Notes: generated from the letters alone by a model not told the origin. Counted from the first letter of the stretch, positions 9,892 to 19,461 are shown. The stretch: 64,000 nucleotides of DNA from Pseudomonas oleovorans subsp. oleovorans (GCF_002197815.1 NZ_NIUB01000014.1:42958-106957); one strand, 5' to 3'. Translations and numbers: made by a program.

Positions 9892-10263
9892 TCAGCCGCC
9901 GGACTTCTTCGCGGTAAAACCGCGTTTGCTCAGCTCGGCCAACAACAGATCGACATGGTCGCCCTGGATCTCGATCACGCCATCCTTGAGCGCACCACCG
10001 GTGCCGCAGCGCTTCTTCAGCGCACTGGCCAGCTCCTTGAGCGGCTCCTCGGCCAGCGGCACGCCGCTGACGGTGGTGACGGTCTTGCCGCCACGGCCCT
10101 TGGTCTCACGGCGCACACGGGCAATACCGTCGCCATCGAGAATGCGTGTCTGTTTGCAGATGCAGGCATCCACCGCCTGGTTGCAATCCGGGCAATGGCG
10201 ACCGCCATCGGTGGAATAGACGAGACCGCTCAGGGCGGCAAATGAAGAGGCTTTCTTGACCAC
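9892..10263 (-). CDS. SUI1/YciH family translation initiation factor-like protein
   Basis: 123 residues from a GTG at 10263, chosen because a GAGGA site sits about eight bases upstream and the resulting MVKKASSFAALSGLVYSTD matches the family N-terminus; an in-frame ATG at 10320 would add 19 unlikely residues. A small zinc-knuckle-like region (HCPDCNQAVDACIC) is followed by the SUI1 domain: RETKGRGGKTVTTVSGVPL, then KRCGTGGALKDGVIEIQGDH. The family resembles eukaryotic eIF1. In bacteria it is thought to affect start-codon selection, but its role is not settled. Confidence 0.92.
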   Translation of the reverse strand: MVKKASSFAALSGLVYSTDGGRHCPDCNQAVDACICKQTRILDGDGIARVRRETKGRGGKTVTTVSGVPLAEEPLKELASALKKRCGTGGALKDGVIEIQGDHVDLLLAELSKRGFTAKKSGG

Positions 10264-10458
10264 CGGCTTGTCCTCGTAGGGGTCAGGATAGGCGAAGCCC
10301 TTCTGCCAGGGGCAGCGCAAGCGGACAGACGTCCGCCGAAAAGGCCGCGCAGTGTAACGGCAAAGGCCAGACTTGCTAAGACCAAATTTGCGTCATTGTG
10401 CGGCACTTTGGCGACGCCGTTCGCCATCGCGCACGGCGCGCTCGGATTCCGCGACGCC

Positions 10459-10523
10459 GTAGGGTGCGCTGTGTGTACCAGGCCCCGCATCCGAGGTAAG
10501 GGCGGTGCGCACAGCGCACCCTA
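10459..10523. repeat. GTAGGGTGCGC inverted repeat
   Basis: gtagggtgcgctgtgtgtac and ggtgcgcacagcgcacccta form inverted arms with about 25 bases between. Related copies are at 31465-31539 and 39350-39370. Together with the next repeat it fills most of the gene-free stretch 10264-10593, in which I see no gene. Confidence 0.75.
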
Positions 10524-10540
10524 TGCGCAGGAGCTAACAC

Positions 10541-10590
10541 AACCACCCTCTCCCGCCCTTCGGGCACCCTCTCCCGCAAGCGGGAGAGGG
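10541..10590. repeat. GGGAGAGG palindromic repeat, copy 4
   Basis: accctctcccgcccttcggg leads into the palindrome CCCTCTCCCGC / GCGGGAGAGGG. It ends three bases before the stop codon of the Nudix gene. Confidence 0.82.
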
Positions 10591-10593
10591 TCA

Positions 10594-11142
10594 TCAGCCG
10601 GCCGCAAGCGACCTGTTTATGTAGCGCTCCAGCGCCGCCAGCGAATCGGGGCAATAGGGCAGACGACGGGTTTCTTCCAGCGCCTGCTCGACGCTGATAA
10701 AGCGCGCTTCCAGTACTTCTTCCGGCTGCAACACCAGCGGCGCATCGGATACCGCCGAATAGGTCATGCACCACAGGCGACTTTCCGGAGCGTCATAGAG
10801 AAAGTGCGCATGCTCGACCAGGTCGGCATCGACGATGCCCAGTTCCTCGGCCAACTCTCGCTCGGCCGAAAGGCGGTAGTCCTCGCCTTCGAGCACCATG
10901 CCGCCGGCCGCCACGTCCCAGTAACCGGGATATAGCGCCTTGCTCAGGGTGCGCCGATGCACACACAGCAGACCGGCCGTATTGAATAGAAGAATGTATG
11001 TGCCGCGCCCGATCAGCCGGCGCTCGCGCATTTCGGCCCGGGAAACGCCACCCAGTAGCCGATCACGCTCGTCAACCCAGGCCACCTGCTCGCGGTCGGA
11101 GGCAGCACGATGCGCAGCCTCCGCTGCCGAAATGGCGACCAT
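10594..11142 (-). CDS. Nudix hydrolase (YfcD-like)
   Basis: 182 residues. The Nudix box is complete: a GMVLEGEDYRLSAE segment is followed by RELAEELGI, fitting Gx5Ex7REUxEExGU. N-terminal ERDRLLGGVSRAEMRERRLI and TYILLFNTAGLLCVHRRT match the YfcD/isopentenyl-isomerase-like Nudix branch. These cytosolic enzymes hydrolyse nucleoside diphosphates linked to another group; the substrate here is unknown. The ATG at 11142 overlaps the stop codon of the DUF2333 gene by one base (TGATG), so the two are translationally coupled. Confidence 0.93.
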   Translation of the reverse strand: MVAISAAEAAHRAASDREQVAWVDERDRLLGGVSRAEMRERRLIGRGTYILLFNTAGLLCVHRRTLSKALYPGYWDVAAGGMVLEGEDYRLSAERELAEELGIVDADLVEHAHFLYDAPESRLWCMTYSAVSDAPLVLQPEEVLEARFISVEQALEETRRLPYCPDSLAALERYINRSLAAG

Positions 11143-12203
11143 CAACCCTGGCTCAGCAACTGACGCAGATCGATCAGACCCGCATTGGCGCGCGAGATGT
11201 AGTTGGCCATCACCAACGAGTGGTTGGCCAGAACACCGTAACCGCTGCCGTTGAGGATCATCGGGCTCCACAGGGTGGCCTGCGCGGCCTCCAGCTCACG
11301 AATGATCTGGCGCACACTGACGGTGGCGTTCTTTTTCGCCAGCACGTCGGCGAAGTCCACCTCGATGGCGCGTAGCAGATGAGCCAGCGCCCAGGCCTGG
11401 CCGCGAGCCTCGTAGAACACGTTATCGATCTGCAGCCAGGGCGTCTCGTAAACGCCGCCTTCACCAATCACCCCGGACTCTTCGGCATCGCTGCCCACCT
11501 GCAGCTTCTCGTTCAGGCGCACCTGACCAACGCTGGCGGACAGCCGCTGGGACAGCGAGCCAAGACGTGTGCCGGCATCACCCAGCCAGTTATTGAGATT
11601 GTCGGCACGCGCATAGAACTGCGCGTTTCTCTGCGCCGGGTCGGCCAGACGAGCGAGGTAGCGATCCAGCGACTTGATGCCCTCGCGGTACTCGGACTCG
11701 GACGCCGGCAACGCCCAGCTCTTGTTGTCGAAGTGAAAACGCGGCTCGGCCTTGGCCAGGTCCGGGTCCTCGGTGGACTGCGACTGCGAACGGGCGAAGT
11801 CCTTGCGCAGCGCACGCGAGAAATCGCGTACCTGCACCAGCACGCCGTATTCCCAGCTCGGCATGTTGTCCAGCCACAGACCGGGTGGCGCAAGATCGTT
11901 GGACAGATAGCCGCCCGGCTTGTCGAGCAGCGTGCTGGCGACCTGCTTGAGGGTTTCCACCGAGGTGTAACCGGTGACCATCTGCCGCTGCGCCTGCTGC
12001 GCCGAATTCTGCGCATGCTGCTGGACCTGGAAGGCAGACGGTTCCTGACTCCAGTACCAGCCGACCACCAGGGCGATCAGCAGATAGACACCGATCAGGC
12101 CGCCCAGAGCTCGGGCAATCAGGCTGCCGCCACTGCGACCGCCCCCTGAGGTCTTGGCGGCGCCGTCTGGCGAGTTCGTCGCACGATTCTTCCAATCCAG
12201 CAT
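11142..12203 (-). CDS. DUF2333 family protein
   Basis: 353 residues. A short charged, Gly-rich cytoplasmic N-terminus is followed by one membrane segment (about 29-49, IARALGGLIGVYLLIALVVG). The rest is a helical, presumably periplasmic domain with PPGLWLDNMPSWEYGVLVQ and DFSRALRKDFARSQSQS. This is the DUF2333 pattern, of unknown function. The start at 12203 gives the typical MLDWKNR opening, and GGACACTGCC lies just upstream. It is first in a DUF2333-Nudix pair and diverges from gcbA; the intergenic region carries two strong palindromes that could serve either gene. Confidence 0.9.
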   Translation of the reverse strand: MLDWKNRATNSPDGAAKTSGGGRSGGSLIARALGGLIGVYLLIALVVGWYWSQEPSAFQVQQHAQNSAQQAQRQMVTGYTSVETLKQVASTLLDKPGGYLSNDLAPPGLWLDNMPSWEYGVLVQVRDFSRALRKDFARSQSQSTEDPDLAKAEPRFHFDNKSWALPASESEYREGIKSLDRYLARLADPAQRNAQFYARADNLNNWLGDAGTRLGSLSQRLSASVGQVRLNEKLQVGSDAEESGVIGEGGVYETPWLQIDNVFYEARGQAWALAHLLRAIEVDFADVLAKKNATVSVRQIIRELEAAQATLWSPMILNGSGYGVLANHSLVMANYISRANAGLIDLRQLLSQG

Positions 12204-12317
12204 GGCAGTGTCCTTTTCAAGCGAATTCGAGTGTTCGACCACAACCCGACCAACGGGTTGCGACCTGCTACGCACTATAAGGCAAGCCCACAGCAAAACG
12301 CAGGGCAGAGGGGCAAA

Positions 12318-12332
12318 CTTACCGCTGGTAAG
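12318..12332. promoter_or_regulatory. Perfect palindrome upstream of gcbA (site 1)
   Basis: CTTACC-GCT-GGTAAG: six-base arms around a three-base centre, in the divergent region between DUF2333 and gcbA. It has the size of a dimeric repressor operator. The regulator is unknown. Confidence 0.45.
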
Positions 12333-12342
12333 AGAAAACTAC

Positions 12343-12368
12343 ATTTCTGTCGCTTATTCGACAGAAAT
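12343..12368. promoter_or_regulatory. Perfect palindrome upstream of gcbA (site 2)
   Basis: ATTTCTGTCG and CGACAGAAAT form ten-base perfect arms around a six-base centre (cttatt). AT-rich ends flank the site. It lies 93 bases before the gcbA start. It could be an operator, or a stem in the gcbA leader RNA if transcription starts upstream of it. Confidence 0.5.
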
Positions 12369-12460
12369 ACCGACGCCAATTGATCGACGGCAATGTCAGC
12401 GCCTCCAGCAGCTGATAGCATAAAGCCACCACTGACTTAACCACCTATAGAAGTCGGCCC

Positions 12461-14065
12461 ATGACCGAGCACCCAGATCCCAGTCGCGATCGCCTCAAGC
12501 ATCACTTCGCCCAGCGCGTGATTCACCAGGCGCGCCAGGTGCTGGAAGTCTGGCAGCGCCTGCAGCGCAGCGAATGGAACGATGCCGGCATGGCCGAGCT
12601 GACCGAGGCCAACCTGCGCCTGCTGCGTTACGCCGAGCGCTTCGAGCAGATCGAGCACGCGCAACTGGCGCAAAGCATTGGCACCAGCCTCGATGAGGTC
12701 GTGGAAAATCGCGGCCGTCTCAACAGTACGCTGATCGCTCGCCTCAATCAGGCCATGCAACGCCTTTCACGTACCGGCCTGCGCCATAGCGACGCCTTCG
12801 AGCAAACCTTCCTGCCACCGCTGCGCAAACCGGTGTATCTCGCCCTGCAGGACGCCCAACGCGCCGAGCGCCTGGCCCAGCAACTGGAGTTCTTCGGCCT
12901 GGCCGCGCAGGCACTGAGCGATGAACGTGCTTTCCGAGCCGCCATCACCGAACGCCACCCCGCCGCCATCGTCATGGACGTCGACTTCGCCGGCGCCGGG
13001 CTGGAGCTGGCAGGCTCGGTGCAGGAAGGCCTGGAGCAGAAGATTCCTCTGCTGTTCTTCAGCCATTGCGACACCGACACCCCGACACGCCTGGCCGCCG
13101 TACGCGCCGGCGGCCAGGAGTTTTTCACCGGCTCGCTGGATGCATCGAGCCTGCTCGAACGCATCGAAGTGCTGACTCACGTCTCGCAATACGACCCGTA
13201 CAAGGTGCTGATCGTCGACGACTCCAAAGCCCAGGCGACGCACACCGAGCGCGTACTCAACAGTGCCGGCATTCTCACCCACACCCTTACCGAGCCTATC
13301 CTGGCGATGGATGCGCTGGCCGAGTTCCAGCCGGATCTGATCATCCTCGACATGTACATGCCCGAGTGCAACGGCACCGAACTGGCCAAGGTGATCCGCC
13401 ATAACGACCGCTACGTCAGCGTACCGATCATCTATCTGTCGGCCGAGGACGACCTCGATAAGCAGCTCGATGCCATGAGCGAGGGCGGCGACGACTTCCT
13501 CACCAAGCCGATCAAGCCACGCCACCTGATCGCCACCGTACGCAACCGCGCGGCACGTGCGCGCAACCTCAAGGCGCGCATGGTGCGTGACAGCCTCACC
13601 GGCCTGTACAACCACACCCATACCCTGCAACTGCTCGACGACGCCTGCTACCGCGCACGCCGTGAAGAGCAGCCGCTGGCCTTCGCCATGCTCGACATCG
13701 ACCACTTCAAGAAGGTCAACGACACCTACGGCCACCCCATGGGAGACCGGGTGATCAAGAGCCTGGCGCTGTTCCTCAAGCAACGCCTGCGCAAGACCGA
13801 CCATATCGGCCGTTATGGCGGCGAGGAATTCGCCGTGGTACTGCCCGACACCGATGAACAATCGGCGCTCAAGGTACTGGAGGAAATTCGCCAGCGCTTC
13901 GCCGAAATCCATTACCCAGCCCAGCCGCAGGATCTGTCCTGCACCTTCAGTTGCGGCATTGCCATGCTGCAACCAGGCCTGGATGGCAATGCCCTGTCCA
14001 AGCGCGCCGACGAAGCACTGTACAAGGCCAAGCATGGCGGGCGTAATCGGGTCGAGCTGTACTGA
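12461..14065 (+). CDS. gcbA: Response regulator diguanylate cyclase GcbA
   Basis: 534 residues. An N-terminal helical region resembling a histidine phosphotransfer domain (1-115) is followed by a degenerate receiver-like domain (about 122-240), a receiver domain (about 246-365) with VLIVDDSK and ILDMYMP (phospho-acceptor Asp297), and a C-terminal GGDEF domain. The active site is GGEEF (453-457), and an inhibitory I-site RKTD (444-447) lies five residues before it. So it should make c-di-GMP and be product-inhibited. In Pseudomonas the orthologue promotes initial surface attachment and affects dispersal. Two palindromes in the upstream region are candidate control sites. ctpL follows on the same strand. 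Confidence 0.95.
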   Translation: MTEHPDPSRDRLKHHFAQRVIHQARQVLEVWQRLQRSEWNDAGMAELTEANLRLLRYAERFEQIEHAQLAQSIGTSLDEVVENRGRLNSTLIARLNQAMQRLSRTGLRHSDAFEQTFLPPLRKPVYLALQDAQRAERLAQQLEFFGLAAQALSDERAFRAAITERHPAAIVMDVDFAGAGLELAGSVQEGLEQKIPLLFFSHCDTDTPTRLAAVRAGGQEFFTGSLDASSLLERIEVLTHVSQYDPYKVLIVDDSKAQATHTERVLNSAGILTHTLTEPILAMDALAEFQPDLIILDMYMPECNGTELAKVIRHNDRYVSVPIIYLSAEDDLDKQLDAMSEGGDDFLTKPIKPRHLIATVRNRAARARNLKARMVRDSLTGLYNHTHTLQLLDDACYRARREEQPLAFAMLDIDHFKKVNDTYGHPMGDRVIKSLALFLKQRLRKTDHIGRYGGEEFAVVLPDTDEQSALKVLEEIRQRFAEIHYPAQPQDLSCTFSCGIAMLQPGLDGNALSKRADEALYKAKHGGRNRVELY

Positions 14066-14161
14066 TAGCAATCTGATTGCACTTACCCCTGTGCCGTCAT
14101 AAAACAGCAACCAAACCGCAATAAGCTCGCGACCATCGTCCAGTCGTCGATCGAGCCCGCC

Positions 14162-16126
14162 ATGCGCCTCAAGCTGCTCACCAACCTCAATACAGCGCTG
14201 CTGGTCACTGTCTGCGTCGCGCTGGCGGCCACGCTCTGGTGGTCGCAGCGCGCCTTGCAACAGCCCATGCAACTGATGGCACGCTACCTGACGCTGTCCC
14301 AGCAGTTCCAGAGCCAGGTGGCCGATAACATCCTGGCCTACCTGGCCAGCGGCAATACCGTGCAGCACAGCACCGCGACCCAGGCCATCGACACCTTCGA
14401 GCAAGACCTTGCGCAACTCCCACCGCAACTGATCGTCGAACTGCGCCCAAGCCTCGAGCAACTGCGCGACTTCAGCGCCAATCAGTTGCTGGCGGCCGGC
14501 AAACTGGCCGGCGACCCACAAGGGCTGCTGCTGCAGGCCGAACGCGAGATGCTCGCCACGCTGGAACAACTGAGCCAGTACGTCGCAGATGCCAGCAGCC
14601 CCGCCGCCGGTGACTACCGCAAACCACTGCAGGAAGCCGGTTCGCGCCTGCTGAGGCTGGCCCACGCCCGCGAGCGCTTCATCGGCCAGGGTCGTAGTGA
14701 GCTACTCGGCGATGTCGAACGCGAACTCAAGGCTCTTGCTCAGCTGGCAGAGGCGCTGGATAAGTTGCCGCTACTCGGCGTACAGCAGGCCGATAGCTCT
14801 GCCAGCGTCGGTTTCGCCGCGCTGCTAGGTCTGGATGAGGCACAGCAGGAGCAACAGGCGCAGGACCGTGGCATCGAGCTGAAGCGTGAGTTGAATGCCC
14901 TGGTACGTCGCTACCCCGGTGAACTGCAGCGCACCCGTGAGCTGGTCGAGCAACGTCAGCAACTGGCCGTAACCACCACCGAACGCGTGACCCAGGTGCA
15001 ACAGGCACTGGCGGCGCTGGAGCCGCTGGTGCAGAACGAATATGACCGCATCCAGGGTGAAGTACGCCTGCTCCAGGGCCTGATGATCGGCCTGATCCTG
15101 CTGATCGCCCTGCTCATCGACCGCATCCAGCGGCGCCTGTCGCAGGTGCTGGGCCATCTGGTTCCTGCCCTGTCGCGCTGGGCCAGCGGCGACTTCGCCA
15201 TGACGATCACGATCGATTCGCGCACCCGCGAATTGCGTGACATCGAGGATTCGCTCAACCACCTGCGCCGCTACCTGGTGGAGCTGGTCGCCAGCATCCG
15301 CCATCACGCCGAACAGGTTGCCGACTCCAGCCACACGCTGGCCGACCTCACGGGAGGCCTGCACGCTGGCGCCGAACGCCAGGCCGGCGATACGGCATTG
15401 ATCCGTGATGCGCTGGGCGAGCTGGAAGCAACCATCGGCCAGGTCGCCGAGGATGCCAGCCAGACCGCCGACGCCAGCCGCGACGCCGACCGCGCCTTGG
15501 TCCAGGGCCAACAGGTCATCGGCCAGAGCCTGGAAGGGCTGTATGCCCTGGTCACCGAGGTGCAGGGCAACGCCCAGGCCATCGAGCGCCTGGCCGACGA
15601 GACTGCCACCATCGGCAGCGTGCTCACGGTGATTCGCGGCATTGCCGAACAGACCAACCTGCTCGCCCTCAACGCCGCCATCGAGGCCGCGCGCGCCGGC
15701 GAGGCCGGCCGCGGTTTCGCCGTGGTCGCCGACGAGGTGCGCTCACTGTCACAGCGCACCGGCAGCGCCACCGCGGAAATCCAGGATGTCATCGGCCGCT
15801 TGCAACAAGCCGCGCATCAGTCGGTACAGACCATGCGTGCCCAGGTCGAACACGCCGAAGCGACCGCGGGCAAGGCCGAAGCGGCCGATGGTGCGCTGGA
15901 CGAGATCGTCAGCGCCATCCGCACCATCGCCAGCATGGCCGGGCGCATCGCCGAGGCCACTGCCCAGCAGAGCGATGCGGTCAGTGAGATTCGCGAACAT
16001 GGCGAACGCATCCACCAACTGGGCGACGACAACCTCGGCCTGATCGCCAACGGACGCAGCGAGAGTGAACGCCTGCTGCACTTGGGTGGCCAGTTGCACA
16101 GCGCCGTACAGGCGTTTCGCGTCTAA
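14162..16126 (+). CDS. ctpL: Methyl-accepting chemotaxis protein CtpL
   Basis: 654 residues. Membrane helix 1 spans about 9-27, a long helical periplasmic ligand-binding region (helical bimodular type) about 30-300, and helix 2 about 304-323 ([16 protein letters not shown]). A HAMP-like linker follows, then the cytoplasmic signalling domain with the conserved hairpin tip [20 protein letters not shown] (about 493-512) and [15 protein letters not shown]. Its position after gcbA matches CtpL (PA4844 from memory), known in P. aeruginosa for taxis to inorganic phosphate at low concentration and to some aromatic compounds; the ligand here is inferred. Its TAA stop is part of the CTAA target duplication of the MITE-like element that follows. 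Confidence 0.9.
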   Translation: MRLKLLTNLNTALLVTVCVALAATLWWSQRALQQPMQLMARYLTLSQQFQSQVADNILAYLASGNTVQHSTATQAIDTFEQDLAQLPPQLIVELRPSLEQLRDFSANQLLAAGKLAGDPQGLLLQAEREMLATLEQLSQYVADASSPAAGDYRKPLQEAGSRLLRLAHARERFIGQGRSELLGDVERELKALAQLAEALDKLPLLGVQQADSSASVGFAALLGLDEAQQEQQAQDRGIELKRELNALVRRYPGELQRTRELVEQRQQLAVTTTERVTQVQQALAALEPLVQNEYDRIQGEVRLLQGLMIGLILLIALLIDRIQRRLSQVLGHLVPALSRWASGDFAMTITIDSRTRELRDIEDSLNHLRRYLVELVASIRHHAEQVADSSHTLADLTGGLHAGAERQAGDTALIRDALGELEATIGQVAEDASQTADASRDADRALVQGQQVIGQSLEGLYALVTEVQGNAQAIERLADETATIGSVLTVIRGIAEQTNLLALNAAIEAARAGEAGRGFAVVADEVRSLSQRTGSATAEIQDVIGRLQQAAHQSVQTMRAQVEHAEATAGKAEAADGALDEIVSAIRTIASMAGRIAEATAQQSDAVSEIREHGERIHQLGDDNLGLIANGRSESERLLHLGGQLHSAVQAFRV

Positions 16127-16281
16127 CAGGCCGTTGAAAAACGTAGGCGAGGCAGCCAATGCAAGGCAAAAATAGGCGAAAAGCGGAGTTTACGAGCTGT
16201 AAATGAGCATTTTGATCGGACTCGCGCACGAGCCTGTTTTTAACGCAGCAGTAGCAACGCAGATAGTTTTTCAACAGCCTG
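16127..16281. mobile_element. MITE-like element, copy A (155 bp, CTAA target duplication)
   Basis: The ends are inverted: CAGGCCGTTGAAAAACG on the left and, on the other strand, CAGGCTGTTGAAAAACT on the right (15 of 17 match). CTAA stands directly outside both ends (16123-16126 and 16282-16285), a perfect 4-bp target duplication. No coding capacity. A longer, opposite-orientation relative lies at 60849-61060. The remaining gene-free part up to dsbD (16286-16452) holds only a promoter-like TATCAT. Confidence 0.82.
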
Positions 16282-16416
16282 CTAAGCGCCTGCGACACGG
16301 CAGCGCAGGCTTGATCTGCACGGGAACTCGACAAGGCCGGCCTGCTCCAAGGTTCCGCTCATCCCGGCAATCGACGCCCCGGCGCGGCGACGACGATACG
16401 GGTGAGCGCTTTCCGG

Positions 16417-16422
16417 TATCAT
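16417..16422 (+). promoter_or_regulatory. Putative -10 box of dsbD
   Basis: TATCAT in the context ccggtatcatgccgcc, 31 bases before the dsbD start. The -35 is poor. A very similar context precedes dusB (23285-23290). Confidence 0.35.
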
Positions 16423-16452
16423 GCCGCCACCTTTCGCCGAGATATTCGCCCG

Positions 16453-18237
16453 ATGTCACTGTGTCGACTGCTGCTTCCCCTGCTTCTGCTCTGCCTGAGC
16501 CTGCCCGCCAGTGCCAACCTGTTCGACCAGCGCCCTGCTACCTCGCCGATTGGCGCACCGCTGAACAACAGCAGCGATTTCCTGCCGGTGCGTGAAGCCT
16601 TCAAGCTGAGCCTGGTGAGCAGCGACTCACAGGCAGTGACGCTGCGCTTCGTCGCGGCCGAGGGTTACTACCTCTATCGCCATCGATTCAATTTCAGCGT
16701 CGAACCGGCGGACTTGGTGCTCGGCGACGCCCAATTGCCAGCAGGCGAAGCCAAGCACGATGAATACTTCGGCGATGTCGAGGTGTACTACGGCGTGCTG
16801 GATATCCGCGTGCCGCTGGACAACCCGGATAACCGCCCGCTGCGCCTGCAGGTGGACTATCAGGGCTGCGCCGACAAGGGCCTGTGCTACCCGCCGGAAA
16901 GCGAGTTCATCGAGGTCGGTGATATGCCTGCCGCCAACAGCAGCGATGGGGCATCGATGGCATCCGGCTGGAACTGGAAAGAGCTGGCGCTGTTCTTCCT
17001 CGGCGGTCTGGCACTGACCTTCACCCCCTGCGTGCTGCCGATGCTGCCGATCCTCTCCGGCGTGGTGCTGCGCGGCCAACTGGGCGGCCTGCGCAGCCTG
17101 ACCCTGTCACTGGCTTATGTCCTGCCGATGGCCGCCTGCTTCGCCATTCTCGGCACGCTGATGGGGCTGTTCGGCGCGGGCCTCAATCTGCAGGCTCGCC
17201 TGCAATCGGCCTGGGTATTGGTGCCTTTCGCCGCCTTCTTCGCCTTCTTCGCGCTGGCCATGTTCGGCCTGTTCGAGCTGCGCCTGCCTCGTTTCATCAG
17301 TGAACCTCTGGATCGCCTGGCAGGCAAAACCCATGGCGGCTCGCATCTGAATGCAGCCCTGCTCGGCGTACTCTCCAGCCTGCTGGTCAGCCCCTGCGTT
17401 TCGGCGCCGCTGGTCGGTGCCCTGCTTTATATCAGCGCCAGTGGCGATGCCTTGGGCGGCGGCCTGAAGCTACTCGCGCTCGGCCTCGGTATGGGTACGC
17501 CGCTGGTGCTGTTCGCCGTTGGCGGAGGTGCGCTGCTGCCGAAAACCGGCACTTGGATGGTCACGGTGCGCAATGCCTTCGGCGTGCTGCTGCTGGCCGT
17601 TTCGGTCTGGCTGCTCGAGCGCGTACTGCCGGGCAGTCTCAGTCTGGCTCTATGGGGGCTACTGGCTGGCGGTGTGGCGGTATTCCTCGGTGCGCTGGAG
17701 TTCGGCCCCAAAACACATCGACAAAAGCTCGGCCAGATCGCCGGTCTGGCACTGCTGGTCTATGCCCTGGCCGCCTGGGTCGGTGCGCTACAGGGTGCAA
17801 GCGACCCGCTCAAGCCACTCGGCCAGCTGGCTGGTGCCGGCCAAAGCAGCGCCAAGAGCGGTGCCTGGCAAACCCTGAGCAGCCCCGCCGAACTGGACGC
17901 CGCACTGGCCGAGGCCAAAGCCGGCGGCCAACCGCTACTGCTGGACTGGTACGCCGACTGGTGCATCAGCTGCAAGGTCATCGAGCGCGAGGTGTTCGGC
18001 AATGCCGAAGTAGGCAGCAAACTGGCCGGCTGGCGCCTGATCCGCTTCGATATCACCGAAAGCAATGCCGCCCAGCGCGCTCTGCTGGATCGTTACAACC
18101 TGTTCGGGCCACCGGCCATCCAGTTGTTCGCCGGCAATGGTGACGAATTGCTCGATCTGCGTGTCGTAGGTGAGATCAATGCCGCCACCTTCGCGGGCCG
18201 TCTGGATCAGGCAAGTAGCCGCCTAGGAAAACGCTGA
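16453..18237 (+). CDS. dsbD: Thiol:disulfide interchange protein DsbD
   Basis: 594 residues. It passes electrons from cytosolic thioredoxin through the inner membrane to periplasmic DsbC-type and cytochrome-maturation thiol proteins. The start at 16453 gives a clean signal peptide (MSLCRLLLPLLLLCLSLPASA). The periplasmic alpha domain has the redox pair in GCADKGLCYPPE. The eight-helix beta domain carries FTPCVLPMLPILSG and LLVSPCVSAPLVGALL. The C-terminal thioredoxin-like gamma domain has DWYADWCISC (CxxC, Cys504 and Cys507). All six redox cysteines are present. It matches PA4845 (dipZ) in order. An IS-like remnant separates it from ctpL, so it is probably transcribed on its own. Confidence 0.97.
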   Translation: MSLCRLLLPLLLLCLSLPASANLFDQRPATSPIGAPLNNSSDFLPVREAFKLSLVSSDSQAVTLRFVAAEGYYLYRHRFNFSVEPADLVLGDAQLPAGEAKHDEYFGDVEVYYGVLDIRVPLDNPDNRPLRLQVDYQGCADKGLCYPPESEFIEVGDMPAANSSDGASMASGWNWKELALFFLGGLALTFTPCVLPMLPILSGVVLRGQLGGLRSLTLSLAYVLPMAACFAILGTLMGLFGAGLNLQARLQSAWVLVPFAAFFAFFALAMFGLFELRLPRFISEPLDRLAGKTHGGSHLNAALLGVLSSLLVSPCVSAPLVGALLYISASGDALGGGLKLLALGLGMGTPLVLFAVGGGALLPKTGTWMVTVRNAFGVLLLAVSVWLLERVLPGSLSLALWGLLAGGVAVFLGALEFGPKTHRQKLGQIAGLALLVYALAAWVGALQGASDPLKPLGQLAGAGQSSAKSGAWQTLSSPAELDAALAEAKAGGQPLLLDWYADWCISCKVIEREVFGNAEVGSKLAGWRLIRFDITESNAAQRALLDRYNLFGPPAIQLFAGNGDELLDLRVVGEINAATFAGRLDQASSRLGKR

Positions 18238-18250
18238 AAAGCCCCAAACC

Positions 18251-18316
18251 GTCACTCCCGCGAAGGCGGGAGTCCAGGTACTGCGGGGTCTGGATTCCCG
18301 CCTTCGCGGGAATGAC
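18251..18316. repeat. GTCA-TCCCGCGAAGGCGGGA inverted repeat
   Basis: gtcactcccgcgaaggcggg and its near-inverted copy (tcccgccttcgcgggaatgac) lie 24 bases apart, directly after dsbD. It is a strong stem-loop and probably limits readthrough into aroQ. Confidence 0.78.
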
Positions 18317-18502
18317 GACTATTTCAGACCATCCCCAGGTAGCTGAACGCCGCCAAGACGATCATCGCTAGCGCCTGGCAACGACCAAAACCAACGCTAT
18401 AGTCATATTTCTGCCGCAAACAGCAGGCATCGTGTCGACTATTGCTGACATCGCGCAGCTGCGGCATAGTCCTGCGCAGCCCGAACAACAAGGAACGCGA
18501 CC

Positions 18503-18949
18503 ATGGCCACCCTACTGGTGCTGCACGGCCCCAACCTCAACCTGCTGGGCACCCGCGAGCCCGACAAATATGGCGCCACCACCCTGGCCGAGATCAATCA
18601 GGATCTGGAGCGCCGCGCCCGCGAGGCTGGCCACCACCTGCTGCATCTGCAGAGCAATGCCGAATACGAATTGATCGACCGCATTCACGCCGCAAAGGGT
18701 GAAGGTGTCGACTTTATCCTGATCAATCCCGCCGCTTTTACCCATACCAGCGTCGCATTACGTGACGCATTGCTGGCGGTGAGCATCCCATTCATCGAAG
18801 TGCACCTGTCCAACGTGCACAAGCGTGAACCTTTCCGCCATCACTCCTATTTTTCCGACGTTGCAGTAGGGGTGATCTGCGGCCTTGGCGCCAGCGGTTA
18901 TCGGCTGGCCCTGGAAGCGGCACTCGAACAACTGACCGGGCGCGCCTGA
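18503..18949 (+). CDS. aroQ: Type II 3-dehydroquinate dehydratase
   Basis: 148 residues, normal for the dodecameric type II enzyme. It removes water from 3-dehydroquinate to give 3-dehydroshikimate in the shikimate pathway. The active-site region [20 protein letters not shown] holds the catalytic Tyr and the flexible-lid Arg; [16 protein letters not shown] and [19 protein letters not shown] hold the substrate-binding Asn and the catalytic His. AAGGAACGCGACC before the ATG supplies the ribosome site. It lies 50 bases before accB; aroQ-accB-accC is a widely conserved order. Confidence 0.98.
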   Translation: MATLLVLHGPNLNLLGTREPDKYGATTLAEINQDLERRAREAGHHLLHLQSNAEYELIDRIHAAKGEGVDFILINPAAFTHTSVALRDALLAVSIPFIEVHLSNVHKREPFRHHSYFSDVAVGVICGLGASGYRLALEAALEQLTGRA

Positions 18950-18999
18950 CGCGACGCTCGGTAGACAAGTCCTACCTCACCTCTGGGAGTTGAACCTTC

Positions 19000-19461
19000 A
19001 TGGATATCCGTAAAGTCAAGAAACTGATCGAGCTGCTGGAAGAGTCCGGTATCGACGAGCTGGAGATCAAAGAGGGCGAAGAGTCCGTACGTATCAGCCG
19101 CCACAGCAAGCAGCCGGCCTACGCGCCGCAGCCGGTCTACGCTCAGGCTCCTGCGCCGGTCGCCGCCCCGGTTGCCGCAGCTGCACCGAGCGCTGACGCT
19201 GCCCCGGCCGCCGCACCGAAACTGAACGGTACCGTCGCGCGCTCGCCGATGGTCGGCACCTTCTACCGCGCGGCTTCGCCGACCTCGGCCAACTTCGTCG
19301 AAGTCGGCCAGACCGTGAAGAAAGGCGACATCCTGTGCATCGTCGAAGCCATGAAGATGATGAACCACATCGAGGCCGAAGCCAGCGGCGTGATCGAGTC
19401 CATCCTGGTGGAAAACGGCCAGCCGGTTGAGTACGACCAGCCCCTGTTCACCATCGTTTGA
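19000..19461 (+). CDS. accB: Biotin carboxyl carrier protein of acetyl-CoA carboxylase
   Basis: 153 residues. An N-terminal helical region ([20 protein letters not shown]) leads into an Ala/Pro-rich linker (about 40-72), then the biotinyl domain with GTFYRAASP, the protruding thumb and the biotin attachment site [11 protein letters not shown] (Lys119). It carries biotin between the AccC and AccAD half-reactions of the first step of fatty acid synthesis. GGGAG lies eight bases before the ATG. accC starts 17 bases after its stop, so they form an operon. Confidence 0.98.
   Translation: MDIRKVKKLIELLEESGIDELEIKEGEESVRISRHSKQPAYAPQPVYAQAPAPVAAPVAAAAPSADAAPAAAPKLNGTVARSPMVGTFYRAASPTSANFVEVGQTVKKGDILCIVEAMKMMNHIEAEASGVIESILVENGQPVEYDQPLFTIV

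Noticed and set aside
10230..10490. 86-codon frame upstream of the SUI1-like gene
   Set aside because: Runs through repeat sequence and overlaps the gene's proposed start region.
12767..14665. 632-codon open frame on the - strand opposite gcbA and ctpL
   Set aside because: Overlaps two well-supported genes and lacks any recognisable motif.
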